Assembly: GCA_023213215.1 (NCBI GenBank)
Contig: CP096136.1
Location: 124,001-188,000, forward strand
Reading direction: 5' to 3'
Length of the DNA: 64,000 nucleotides
Source of the DNA: Flavobacterium sp. JAD_PAG50586_2
GTDB lineage: Bacteria > Bacteroidota > Bacteroidia > Flavobacteriales > Flavobacteriaceae
Shown: positions 37,643-47,794 of the stretch, piece by piece
Position numbering within the stretch: position 1 is the first letter of the stretch
How the letters are laid out: the number at the start of each line of letters is the position of its first letter
Position numbers and translations under genes: made by a program
The notes under the pieces: model-generated
What the model was told of the DNA's origin: nothing
Database searches by the model: none
The model's input: the letters and a program-made list of their open reading frames with translations, nothing else

Positions 37643-39000
37643 AACTTTTCAGCGAATTGTTCAATTCTTTTTTCAAGGTCATTATGAAGACCATATTTGG
37701 TAATCATCAAAGTTTTAGTTTGTTGCAAATCAATTAGATTACTAATCAAATCATAATATTCAGGTTCATCAATACAAACTTCTTTAACTATTCTTTTCTC
37801 AGTATCATTAAAAGTTTGAATATTGGTAGTACTAATATCCTTATGGTAAATACTTTTATATAATTCCCCTACAGTATGGTCAAAATACATATCCCGGTTC
37901 CAAATTACCTGGATAGCAATTAATTCTTGATTGTTAATTAAGGTCACATAGGGGCGTTCTTTTTGAATTTCTTTTTGAACAGTCAATAAGTCCTTTAAAA
38001 TTTCGTAACGGTATTGTTCTTCATAAGTTCCGTTATTAGAACCATCTTCTCTTTGAGCGGCTTGGCCATTACGTCTAATATCTTTTCGATTCTCAGATAT
38101 ATTTCGATTTTCAATCAATCTATTTCTGAAATCTAAGAGCGGCTGCATCCAATTTCTTCCATTATTTACTAATGAAGTCATCGATTTATCATTCTTCACA
38201 ACAGTACAGGTCCAGCACCCAAATCGGCTTTGGCCGCAAGAGGTATGATTTTTATCAACTACAACGGTAGGGCATTCATAGTCGTCAGCACTGGCATCAG
38301 CATAAATTTGAAATAATATGGAGTTGTCAAAACCCCATGGAGAAGCAACAGCATTAATAATATACCATACTTCTTCAAGCATCATTTCTTTTATTGGTGC
38401 ATAAGTGTACGTGTTTGGTGATGTTTGATGTTTTGAAAGTCTTTTACCGGTAACTTCATGTTTTCGAATAGAACGCTCTCTAGTAGCACTTTCATCATAT
38501 CTTGTCCCCAACAGAACAATGGCTTCGCCCATTTGGTCAACTTGATCAATTAGAAAACTTGATGTTGGTCGTATTTTTAATTTATCTGTACACCATCTAA
38601 ATGAATTGTTAGGCACAGGGTAGCCTTTTCCAATTACATTAATCCAGAACGTTTCTTCTAATTTGGGAGTAGTTTTTTGTACAAAAATAGGTAAGTCTTG
38701 ATTTCTGGCTTCTTCGCTGATTTTAGCTAAAACATCTTCAACGTAATTAGATATAATTGGGTTTTCCACCATAGTGTCATTACACACTACATATACCTTT
38801 CTACGCAACTGGTATGGAAATGGCATATCTTCTCTAATTCGCTGCAGAGCAATCCAAACCAACGTAAGTAAAACCGTCGAATCTTTTCCGCCGCTAAAGC
38901 CTATAATCCAAGGTCTTTCTGTAGTATCTGCATAGGTATATTGGTCAATAATTTCCGCAATTATCCCTTCAACCTTTTTACTTCGGATGGGTGTTCTCAT
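37639..39000 (-). CDS. dndC: DNA phosphorothioation sulfurtransferase DndC (PAPS-reductase-like)
   Basis: 453 aa from ATG 39000 (MRTPIRSKKVEGI); an earlier in-frame start at 39030 adds ten atypical residues. The PP-loop is IIGFSGGKDSTVLLTLVW. The Fe-S-type cysteines lie in TSCGQSRFGCWTCTVVK. It activates the DNA backbone phosphate and transfers sulfur. No dndA (cysteine desulfurase) is in the window, so a chromosomal IscS/SufS probably donates sulfur. First gene of dndC-D-E. Confidence 0.95.
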   Translation of the reverse strand: MRTPIRSKKVEGIIAEIIDQYTYADTTERPWIIGFSGGKDSTVLLTLVWIALQRIREDMPFPYQLRRKVYVVCNDTMVENPIISNYVEDVLAKISEEARNQDLPIFVQKTTPKLEETFWINVIGKGYPVPNNSFRWCTDKLKIRPTSSFLIDQVDQMGEAIVLLGTRYDESATRERSIRKHEVTGKRLSKHQTSPNTYTYAPIKEMMLEEVWYIINAVASPWGFDNSILFQIYADASADDYECPTVVVDKNHTSCGQSRFGCWTCTVVKNDKSMTSLVNNGRNWMQPLLDFRNRLIENRNISENRKDIRRNGQAAQREDGSNNGTYEEQYRYEILKDLLTVQKEIQKERPYVTLINNQELIAIQVIWNRDMYFDHTVGELYKSIYHKDISTTNIQTFNDTEKRIVKEVCIDEPEYYDLISNLIDLQQTKTLMITKYGLHNDLEKRIEQFAEKL

Positions 39001-39254
39001 AATGCATTTAAGTATTCTTAAAAATAGCAATTATTTGCTAATAGAAAAGTGCAAATTTAAGCTTATTATAAACAACTTTTTTTAATTATTTCAACACGTT
39101 AAAACCTTGACTAACAACGGTTATTATCAAATAAGCACTCGAAAATGTTAAGAAGTTTTACTTATCTAATTATGTAATTTAGCTAATAATTGTCATCACA
39201 CTGTTTTCTCAGTAATACCTTTTAGAAGAAAATAGAACCAGGTGTTTAAATGAG

Positions 39255-40361
39255 TTAAACTGATAATTTTTTGGCAAGAGCATCCAGCCCATTAATCAGT
39301 TTAAGAAGAGGTTTTTGACTTCCCAAAGATGGATAAAAAATATCTATATCAAGTTCCCTGCATTTCTCTATAATTGTAGCATTGGGTGGAAATCGACTTA
39401 CTAGTATCGATTTTGAAATATGCCCACCATAGGTTTCTTTTATAATTTTCATTTTGTTAATGTCTTCCGGTTTTATCTGTCCCGACTTACATTCTACAAA
39501 AATTAGTTTCTTACCAAGATTTATAAGGACATCTATTTCATTTTTTAATTGAGAACTTATACTTTTAAATGGTAGCTCAAATTTTATTAAAACTTCTTTG
39601 GCTTTATTCCATTTAACTATTTCTTCAGCAACTAAAAGCTCCCACCAGGCAGCATTAAAAAATAAATCTTTTACATTTTTTGAAACAAAGTTTACAAGTG
39701 GTCTTCCATTAATTGTGGCTACAATACTGTTCTTATTCCAACTAATATCTATATTGTTAACTTTAACGACTCCACTAACAGGAAATTGAGCGTCATTGAC
39801 TTTAAAATTGTTTCTAAAATAGGTTGTTATTGTTTTGTATTTACTTTGTTCGGTCTCAGCAAACGCTTCTATTTTCCTTGAGCAATTTAAATCATCTCCA
39901 TTATAATCTGAAATTGATTTATAAGAAAATGAAGTGTGACCACTCAATTTCATAAATTCATTGATGGAAACAGTGCATAAAATAGGTTTTTTTGTATAGG
40001 ACAGTAAATCCGAATAAGTGTTGTCAGGGTTGATATAAAAACCTGCTATTTGTTTTTCTAAAATGACCGCTTGAGCGGCTAACACCATAATTTTTGTACC
40101 GCCCGTTAAATTAAATTGCAATTCGTCATAGTTACCTATTTTTGAGACTATTTTTTCGCACAAATCTTTGATGGCTTTAAAATCATACGCATCGCAAGTA
40201 TATTGCAGCACTATTTTTCCACTTAGCAACGGCAATAGCAAATTGAGCTGATCTTTTGATTGATTTGAAACTACTAAGTGAATGGTGTCCGGACAAAATT
40301 CTTTTATCCCTATGTATATAGGGAGCAATTGGCCTCCAATGATGGCTATCTGATGCTTCAT
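39255..40361 (-). CDS. Card1/Can2-like (DUF1887) nuclease: CARF-like sensor plus PD-(D/E)xK nuclease
   Basis: 368 aa, close to characterised Card1 proteins. The N-terminal half is Rossmann/CARF-like with FNLTGGTKIMVLAAQ, the motif that contacts cyclic oligoadenylate in CARF proteins. The C-terminal half has the nuclease core: LKNEIDVLINLGKKLIFVECKSG (E…D…ExK) followed by KMKIIKETYGGHISKSILVSR. In CRISPR type III systems such proteins cut nucleic acid when cyclic oligoadenylate binds. No cas gene or array is in the window. It overlaps the upstream CARF-like gene by 4 bp and ends a five-gene operon. Confidence 0.82.
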   Translation of the reverse strand: MKHQIAIIGGQLLPIYIGIKEFCPDTIHLVVSNQSKDQLNLLLPLLSGKIVLQYTCDAYDFKAIKDLCEKIVSKIGNYDELQFNLTGGTKIMVLAAQAVILEKQIAGFYINPDNTYSDLLSYTKKPILCTVSINEFMKLSGHTSFSYKSISDYNGDDLNCSRKIEAFAETEQSKYKTITTYFRNNFKVNDAQFPVSGVVKVNNIDISWNKNSIVATINGRPLVNFVSKNVKDLFFNAAWWELLVAEEIVKWNKAKEVLIKFELPFKSISSQLKNEIDVLINLGKKLIFVECKSGQIKPEDINKMKIIKETYGGHISKSILVSRFPPNATIIEKCRELDIDIFYPSLGSQKPLLKLINGLDALAKKLSV

Positions 40362-40936
40362 TTTAAAAATAATTCTGGTTGATGAACAAAAGGGTCGTAA
40401 ACTATATTCAGTACTTCAGATCCTGGCAATGGTTTTCGAAGGTCCTTTATATATTCGCTAAAGTCCACATATACAATTTTACAACCGTAATCCTTTCCAA
40501 AAATCGCAGCTGCAGCAACCATCGATTTTTTGCCGCCAGTGATATCAATAGTAATGTTTGAAGATGGATTAAGAAGTAATTTTTCTTTTAACGCCTTATA
40601 AATTAATGGAAAAGACTCTTCATCTAAAAAAACCATTTCATAATCTGAGGAAAGATATTTTTCAAGATAGCTATTACTGTCACTTTTATTATTTGTGGTG
40701 AAAATTATATGGGTATCTGGCTTAACAGTCTTTGCCGTCAGTATGATGGGCTCAGGAGAATATCCAAGAATTGAAAATAGGGTCCCTCCTTGAGTTAGTT
40801 TGTCAGTATTGTTTTCTACAAAGTGTTCTACAACTGCAGCAAATAATTTGTCAAAATATATTTCCTGTGCTTTTTCATGCTTGCCGGTTCTTGCAAGTTC
40901 GAGCCACTCTTCTAAATAGGGAATTGTATTTTTCAT
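40358..40936 (-). CDS. Stand-alone CARF-like domain protein
   Basis: 192 aa. LFSILGYSPEPIILTAKTVKPD is the strand-1 region of CARF domains and ITIDITGGKKSMVAAAAIFG the TGG-K ligand motif; both are canonical. There is no nuclease or HEPN domain, so it probably binds a cyclic-oligonucleotide signal as a sensor, sponge or regulatory partner. Tightly packed: it overlaps the Card1-like gene by 4 bp and starts on the base before the PLD gene's stop. The N-terminal ~50 residues are helical and unassigned. Confidence 0.75.
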   Translation of the reverse strand: MKNTIPYLEEWLELARTGKHEKAQEIYFDKLFAAVVEHFVENNTDKLTQGGTLFSILGYSPEPIILTAKTVKPDTHIIFTTNNKSDSNSYLEKYLSSDYEMVFLDEESFPLIYKALKEKLLLNPSSNITIDITGGKKSMVAAAAIFGKDYGCKIVYVDFSEYIKDLRKPLPGSEVLNIVYDPFVHQPELFLK

Positions 40937-42331
40937 CTAGTGATTTGTTATTTTGAGTGTTTTGTAATTTAATATAAATTTTTGCAAATCAAATCTTGGG
41001 CGGCAGCTTTCGATTACATCAAAAATACCGTCGCTATAATTGCAACGAATCAAGATATTACCGCAGGCAAGAAATTTATCGTTGTCAGATTTGGCATAAA
41101 ATATGGGCAACGTGGAAAGTCCTTTTTCTTCAAAATGCTGCCCTTTTTTCAAATTTACAATAATATTTTCGGGGAAATCCGGACCTTTGATATTTTTAGA
41201 CTTTTCATAATTCTTGTAGGTCTTAAAAAATTCATTTCTTAATGGCTTGGCATCAAAAATATAATCGCTTATACTTATTAAGTACTTATGAAAGTTAAGA
41301 AATTCAAGTCTTTGCTGTTCAGATAGAATATATCCAACTTCAAATCCATTTTTCAATCCATGATTACCATCTATGTTAGCAGTAAAAATCATTGCAGATT
41401 TTTCACTTATTATGCCCTTTGAGTGATTTAGATAGTCAGCATATAGTTCACATCCCAGTTCTTTTAAAATCGTTGAACCTAGTAAGTGATCAGTGCGATA
41501 GTTCATTCCGCGACAAAATATTTTAATTTCTACACCTCTTTGATTTGCCCGCTCTATAGCAGAGGTAAATTCTGGAAGAAGATGCAGTCCGACAATGCTA
41601 TACGTAGAAATAAATAAAAACTTATCAGCCGCTGTAATAATTCCAACTAGTTCCTGATAAAGATTTGTTGTGAGTTTTTCGTAAGTATACCTCAAATTAG
41701 AATTATTTATATCCGGAAGGTCTTTTAATTTGATTGTCAATTTGGATTGTACTGCCATTGTCTTCTCGCTGTTGGCTACAAGAAATTTGTTGAAATTTGT
41801 CCCTTTCAGAAAAATAGAATCAAACAAGTGATCAAGTACCATCACATCTTCATCTGCAAGGTGAAATCCAGATTCTGTATTTTCAGAAAGGGATGGTGTT
41901 GTTAAATTGGCACTTGTAATAATTCCGATTTTCCTGTCGGCAATAATAAATTTCGCATGTGCTGAATCCGACGTCCTAACATGAGCACCATTTTCATAAA
42001 GTTTTTGAATATGGCTAAAATGCTTTTGCTTTGAATTATCCTGTAACTCTTCTTCCGTCAAGTATTCCATGTCACCGGAACTATTTTGCAATTTTGACTC
42101 ATCTAATTGCGTTAAAATAAATATTGCAGTTTTAGATTTTTTTGCCTTATCAAGTAAAACATTATAAATATCATCATCGGTAATTATAAAACTACAAATC
42201 TTAATTACATCAGAACATTCTTCAAGAAGCTTTAGTATTTCACTCTTTAAGCCATAATTTCCTTCTTGTGTTAAAAACAGATCGGAGCCACCATTATAAG
42301 GGGTATATGTCAATTTATGAGCATTGGCCAA
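40937..42331 (-). CDS. Phospholipase-D-superfamily protein with two PLD modules
   Basis: 464 aa. The first module reads DSAHAKFIIADRKIGIITSANLT (HxK…D…SAN) and the second LNHSKGIISEKSAMIFTANIDG (H-S-K…TAN), so each half retains the H-x-K-like pair, the second lacking the usual Asp position. SADXX-type PLD proteins of this size are usually DNases or nucleic-acid processing enzymes in defence loci. It lies between the winged-helix gene and the CARF gene in one operon. Nuclease activity is inferred. Confidence 0.8.
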   Translation of the reverse strand: MANAHKLTYTPYNGGSDLFLTQEGNYGLKSEILKLLEECSDVIKICSFIITDDDIYNVLLDKAKKSKTAIFILTQLDESKLQNSSGDMEYLTEEELQDNSKQKHFSHIQKLYENGAHVRTSDSAHAKFIIADRKIGIITSANLTTPSLSENTESGFHLADEDVMVLDHLFDSIFLKGTNFNKFLVANSEKTMAVQSKLTIKLKDLPDINNSNLRYTYEKLTTNLYQELVGIITAADKFLFISTYSIVGLHLLPEFTSAIERANQRGVEIKIFCRGMNYRTDHLLGSTILKELGCELYADYLNHSKGIISEKSAMIFTANIDGNHGLKNGFEVGYILSEQQRLEFLNFHKYLISISDYIFDAKPLRNEFFKTYKNYEKSKNIKGPDFPENIIVNLKKGQHFEEKGLSTLPIFYAKSDNDKFLACGNILIRCNYSDGIFDVIESCRPRFDLQKFILNYKTLKITNH

Positions 42332-42380
42332 AAAACTCCTGATGATAAGATGTCTGTATGATAAATAGTGTTTTCCATAA

Positions 42381-43745
42381 TTAATTAACCATTGTCATAT
42401 ATTTTTCAATATCCAAATTCTCCAATATCTCAAATTCTCCAGCTGCAGCTAGTAATTCTCTGTAACTAAACTTAAAATCTTGCGTGTATTTTTCAACAAT
42501 TTCTACATTGTAATTCTTATTCACAATCACATCTATTACTTGTGATTTAAATCTCAGTACTTCTAAAACATATTTATCAGTAGTCGCGTAATTTAGAAAA
42601 ATGAGATATACATTTTTATTAGGGTTGACCATCTTAAATTCTCTTTTTCTAATTAATGCCGAAATAAGCTTAGGTCGATTTGATGAGCCAATTAGAAGCG
42701 ATCTCGTAATATCAATTCGTATCTCTTGATCCTGATTAATTATACACTCTATCGGTATATCATTTAAATTAAAAAAATGATGTAAAAACTTTGACAAATC
42801 CTCTGTGCTAAAAGCAAAGCACCTATTTTCAGAGCTATTGTATTTATCTATTTCTGCCCAATTAGTTGTAATACTTGGCATTCCTTTTGAAGTGGTATCT
42901 TCCCTGAATTTAGGTAATGTAATTCTAAATTCAAGGTTTTTTATTTTATTCAAGAGTGCCGGCTCAAATAATAGCACATTCCTTCTTAGTGATTCATAAT
43001 ATGTATAATTTTCTACAACTGAGTGATATGCAAATCCATCGATTAACTCTTTACAAAGTATATCATCTTTTTTCGATACAGCAACTAACAGTTGAAAAGT
43101 AATTTTTGTAAATGATATATCTTCAATTGTTTCAAGACCTTCCGGGATTTCAAAGTTTTTCCTTTCAGACTGATCAATATTGAAAATTTGAGAAATGATT
43201 TTCTCTTTATCGGGCGGAGTGTGCACTAAATCTGGTGAGAATGAATTTTTTGTAAAAGTTTTTCCGCTTTTTGAATCGGTTATTTCTATCTCATCATCAG
43301 TAATAAATTTCGAGCGATATTGATTATAAAATTCAGAAGGCAGAGGCTTTAGTGTTATTCCATCTACATAAAAGTCGTAGGAGCGTTTGTGTTGATGTAC
43401 TTGTTCTTCCGTAACAAAAACTTGTACTCCTAATTCTGTTAACTCATACTTACCCTTCTTGCTATCAAGTATACCATCTTTTATTAATTCATTTATCCTG
43501 TATTCAACCATTGATTTTGAACAACCGACTATTGATGCAATCTGAAGCGAGCTAAAATCCGGCTTCGTTTGAAATAATGAGACAACAATTTTATCAAAAT
43601 TTAGAAGTGGATCTGGCGTGCTATCCAAAATAATAGAATGTATACAAAATAACGGATACTGAATACACCATACTCCTTTTAGCTCTTTGCCATCCACTAA
43701 TAATTCGGTGTAAAATTTCTCAATATTTGTGCTGAATTTAGCCAT
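42381..43745 (-). CDS. Winged-helix protein of unknown function (CARF-operon component)
   Basis: 454 aa, unrecognised. Residues ~45-110 form a winged helix (FSSLQIASIVGCSKSMVEYRINELIKDGILDSKKGKYELTELG). The remaining ~340 residues are a mixed α/β body, with IDITRSLLIGSSNRP and YATTDKYVLEVLRFKSQVIDVI; no enzyme motif is seen. It starts one base after the helicase stop, so it is co-translated with the helicase. It could recruit the complex to DNA or act as the specificity/regulatory subunit. Confidence 0.7.
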   Translation of the reverse strand: MAKFSTNIEKFYTELLVDGKELKGVWCIQYPLFCIHSIILDSTPDPLLNFDKIVVSLFQTKPDFSSLQIASIVGCSKSMVEYRINELIKDGILDSKKGKYELTELGVQVFVTEEQVHQHKRSYDFYVDGITLKPLPSEFYNQYRSKFITDDEIEITDSKSGKTFTKNSFSPDLVHTPPDKEKIISQIFNIDQSERKNFEIPEGLETIEDISFTKITFQLLVAVSKKDDILCKELIDGFAYHSVVENYTYYESLRRNVLLFEPALLNKIKNLEFRITLPKFREDTTSKGMPSITTNWAEIDKYNSSENRCFAFSTEDLSKFLHHFFNLNDIPIECIINQDQEIRIDITRSLLIGSSNRPKLISALIRKREFKMVNPNKNVYLIFLNYATTDKYVLEVLRFKSQVIDVIVNKNYNVEIVEKYTQDFKFSYRELLAAAGEFEILENLDIEKYMTMVN

Positions 43746-43746
43746 C

Positions 43747-46700
43747 TTAAATTGTTAACGTGATTTTGCAGTTTACCTTGTCTAAATATGTAATTTTTAT
43801 ATTTAAATTGTCCCCAACAGCATATTCTTTAGTACCAGTAACTTTCTTAGGCAGAAAGCCTAAGAACTTTTCTTCTTCAATTGCAACTAAATATCCTGTA
43901 TCAATAATCTTGAAAATAGTGCCAACAATTGGGACCTTAATTTTCAACAAATGCTTATTTGCTGGCCATGATTTTGAATTGTCTATGTATATTTTTTTGA
44001 TTTTCTTTTTAGAATTATAACTATTCTTGTAGTCGGTAACCTTTAAAACGTTACTTAATCGCACTAGATTTTTAAATAGCCCGGTATAGTCAAAAATAAT
44101 GTCGTAGTGCGACTTAGGTGATACCAATGTTTTGGCGTTTCCAACAAGAATTAATTTTTTTTTGCTCTGCTAAATGCAACATTTAAACGTTGCGCATTAT
44201 CTAAAAATCCAACTTTCTGATTAAGAGAAGACCGTGTAAACGAAAATATTATTATATCATACTCTTTCCCCTGAAAGGAATCAAGTGATGCAATATCAAT
44301 ATTTTTTCGGGTAGTGAGTGATGATCTATTAATGTACTTCTGAATATTATTAACTTGTGACTTATAAGGAGTAATTATTGCAATATCCGAGGATGCGATA
44401 TTGTTTTCGAATATCCTTGGTAAAATGATTTCAGATATCGTTTCTGCTTCAGTATCATTTCTATAGGAAATATTATCCTTTTGTTCGTATGGCTTATCCG
44501 AGTTCGAAGTATCAAAAAATATTACTTCTTGATCGAGCGGCGCTGGTAAATTCAACTTGTTTAAGTAGGTTCTTTCTCCCATCAGAACCTCGTTATTATA
44601 AAACGATTTTGAAACAAACTTCCCAATGTTAGGATGCATTCTGTGTTGGTAATTGAGCATTACCAAATTTTCCTTAGGAAAACTTCCGGCATTAATTCTA
44701 TCAATGATAAATTCAAAAAATGATGTTTTTAAAGCATGATTAATTTCACTTTCTAAATAATTTGAACCAACAGAAGTTCGGTTAAAACTTGAAGGATTTC
44801 TATTGTCAATTTGGCTACTATCAACATATGGTGGTAACTGCTTTTGATCTCCAACTAAAATAATTTTTTCTCCTAATTCAATAGCAGCAAGTGTTTCAGC
44901 AATATTTGCTTTGCCGGCTTCATCGATAATTACTGTATCAAAATTAAATGATGCATCTTCAAAAACTTTATCGGTCCTTATACCAATACAGGTTGCAAAC
45001 ACAACATCTACAGAATTGTAAATTACAGGCTTTAATAAAATTTCGTATTCATCTTTGATACTAATTATCCATTGCTGCAAAGTCTGAATAGTATCCTCAA
45101 TTTCAGAATCGGTCATACTCTCCAATCCTTCTCTTAATACAAAGTGTTTTTCTCTGTAAACATTCTCTAACTTCACATAACTTCGACTTATATCATTAAC
45201 TAAATCAGTATATTTTTTATAAATATGTTCACGTGAAAGTTTTGCTAATCGAAAGGACAAATATTCTTTTGACAAAAGAACCTGGTTGTTTTGAAAAGTA
45301 TAAAAATCACTTTTATAATCATCAATAAGATTATCTATACTATATCTTACCAGCTCCCTGTCAACACGATCTGGATTTCCTACCCTTAATAAATTAAGAT
45401 GATGTAATTTAGATATCTTTTCAAGTACATTATCAACTGCAACGTGATTTTGACCTGCAACTAAAATCTTTTTACCTTTAGACGTTAGTTGCTGTATTAT
45501 TTCAGCGATTACTGTAGTTTTACCTGTCCCAGGAGGACCCTGAATTAAAAATACATTTTGATTTCCAACCGCTTTTCTGACAGCTTTAATTTGATTATTA
45601 TGTGGATTATCTTTTGCAGTCCTAATTAAGTCTGGATTTATAAAATCTATTCTTGCATTAATAGGGGTCTTAATTTTTTCTGGCCGCGTTAGTAAAGATT
45701 CAATGTGGTCAATATTAATTTTTTTTGCAAAAAATCTTTTATCAAATTTCTTAATATTTTAATTTGTCGAATAGAAACTTTTTTGTCAACAATGAATCCA
45801 TCTTTTAATAGATTCAAGTTGATATTTCTTCCAAAAGAAATTTTGCAATAGTCATCTTTATAAGTTAGAAATCCTTCCGTTACCTTAGTTAGTTCTTGAT
45901 CAACATTTGTTTTATATGAATTTTGAAGCAATCGCACATTTAGCATCGCAGTTTCTTCAATTTGCAAGATTTTGCCAACATCGTCACTAACTTTAATACT
46001 TACTCCTCCTGTTTCATCAGGAATCTTTGTAAAGTGTTCAATTGTAACCTCCTCGCTAAATTCGTTCGCAATAATATCTGTTTGATACTCTAAATATTTA
46101 TCAAAAATTTGCAGTGCTCTTCCTTCTTGGCGTAAAATTTCTCCCGTATTCTTCTTGAGCCTATTCTTTACTTCAAAACATTCGTGCTTTAATAAGGCAT
46201 GCTGTAGAATTTCATTCTGATTAATTCCTATTGGTAATGATTTAAGTGGTGGCAGTATTTTTAGGGGATTAAGAAAAAGGAAGGCACCATTTTGAATTGC
46301 ATATTTTTTCGTTTTAGTTGCAATCTCATTACCATGTCCAAAATTAAAATTCTTAATTATAAATAAAGTTTCTTTTTCATCAGCTGAAGTAAATACTTCT
46401 CCATTGATATTAATATCTTCAGTAAATAAAGTAAAATTAATTACATCCTTATCGCTATTATTTTTACGTTGTTTATTAACCCTAAACCAATAGGTGACGT
46501 TAGCTAATTTTTCCAAAACTTTTTTTTCATTTTCCTCAGAATAGGTTCCGTTTTCAAAAAAATATGGAATTGCATTTTCTTTTAATGTGATTTCATATGC
46601 TGGTCTGTTATGCTCAAATTGAATATACAGTGTTGACTTAGTCAAAATTTCGTTTGAAAAAATTTCGTTATCCAACAAAAATCCGTTTTGGATAATTTCT

Positions 46701-47334
46701 AATTCTTCATCTGTAGCATACTGGCCTAATACTGATTTTTTAAAGTTCGAAAAAGTAGCGAAATCATTTTCTATATTGTTAAATCTTTCTTGTGTTGTAA
46801 TGATAGATTCCATCTCTGGCTCTTCCAATTCTTCGCCTGCGGGAATAAACATTAAGAGCTCTGAATCATCTAGTTTAGAGTATACCGTAACTTTTAAATT
46901 TTTTTAATTTTTGTGGAATACGATTTAGGGAGTAAGCCATAGTGTCCTTCTGTAGTTTTAAGCAAATCAAATTCTAAATATTCCTCAGTGATGTTACCTA
47001 TAAGTTCATCTCCACGATCAATACGTGTCCATTTAATTATGGTACTTTTTTGTTTTTCAAGATGTTTTTTGCTTAACTTAATTTGTTTACTATCAAAGTC
47101 TACATCAACTATAACACAACTTATTCTGTCACCAACTTTTATAGCTTCAAATTGGTCTTGAGCTTCGGGTAAGCACCATGATAAGTCAAGAATCGATAAT
47201 CTTCCTGTAAAACCATAAACACAATTGGTAATAATCTGTGAAGGCTTAATTACTTCAAGAACATCAACATCGATTACCTGTCCAGGAAGGTATGATTTTA
47301 AATAGGTTATGTCTAGATCTTCAGTACTTTCCAT
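43747..47334 (-). CDS. Large SF1 (UPF1/DNA2-type) helicase with S1/OB-like flanks (frame broken three times)
   Basis: Four abutting frames become one 1196-aa protein if one A/T base is added at each of three homopolymers: 46899-46905, 45719-45726 and 44155-44163. The N-terminal ~150 residues are S1/OB-like (SYLPGQVIDVDVLEV, RISCVIVDVDFDSKQIKLSKK), then ~380 unassigned residues. The SF1 core follows: LIQGPPGTGKTTVIAEII (Walker A), FDTVIIDEAGKANIAETLAAIELG with GDQKQLPP, LNYQHRMHPNIG, and DSFQGKEYDIIIFSFTRS with RLNVAFSRAKK. The C-terminal ~80 residues are again OB/S1-like (GTIFKIIDTGYLVAIEEEKFLGFLP). First gene of the CARF/Card1 operon. It probably unwinds RNA or R-loops. Confidence 0.8.
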
Positions 47335-47450
47335 TCTACGTAATTACTTTTAGAATTGTTTATAGCCAGTAACGAATATAATAATTTACATGTTATCTTG
47401 TCTTATTAAAGATTTATCTTAAATTAATTTTACTATTCCATTTACTAAAC

Positions 47451-47548
47451 TATATGCAATTACATATAAAATTACTATTTTATACAAAACTATATGCAAT
47501 TACATATAATTTTATATATTTGTATTAAATTATATGCAAAAGCATATA
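47451..47548. promoter_or_regulatory. Three operator dyads spaced exactly 40 bp apart
   Basis: TATATG-N6-CATATA occurs at 47451-47468, 47491-47508 and 47531-47548. Two copies share the spacer CAATTA; the third has CAAAAG. The 40-bp period is close to four helical turns, placing all sites on one face of the DNA. They lie upstream of hipB, where HipB-type repressors bind multiple dyads. They also fall between hipBST and the divergent helicase operon, so one repressor could influence both. Confidence 0.85.
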
Positions 47549-47572
47549 AAATAAAACAATTAACGGAAAGCC

Positions 47573-47794
47573 ATGAAAACATTAGCAGCTTTTGTAAAGG
47601 AAAAAAGAAATGAAGTAAATCTCACACAGGAAGCATTTGCCGAGCGTGCTGGCGTAGCCCTTACTGTAATACGAAAAATAGAACAGGGCAAGGAAAACCT
47701 CAACCTCGAAAAGGCAAATCAGGTACTCAAAATGTTTGGGCACACACTGGCACCGGTCAGCACAAGAGAGTTATCTAAAAATGAAACCGTATGA
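47573..47794 (+). CDS. hipB: HipB-like XRE antitoxin/repressor
   Basis: 73 aa: AAFVKEKRNEVNLTQEAFAERAGVALTVIRKIEQGKENLNLEKANQVLKMFGH, a complete HipB-type HTH dimer fold with the usual C-terminal strand (TLAPVS). It overlaps the next gene by ATGA and sits 25 bp after the third operator dyad, so it is the likely autorepressor. Confidence 0.88.
   Translation: MKTLAAFVKEKRNEVNLTQEAFAERAGVALTVIRKIEQGKENLNLEKANQVLKMFGHTLAPVSTRELSKNETV

Noticed and set aside
39255..40936. Type III CRISPR-Cas ancillary locus
   Set aside because: No cas10, csm/cmr genes, Cas6 or array were seen in the window; only the CARF-type proteins are present.
43747..47334. Four separate small genes
   Set aside because: Domains split across frames (Walker A and SF1 motifs) line up only when one base is added at each of three homopolymers.
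47451..47548. Possible CRISPR array (three near-identical short repeats with equal spacing)
   Set aside because: The repeats are short palindromes (18 bp) with AT-rich 22-bp gaps that are not diverse spacers, and they sit in a hipB promoter. They are operators.
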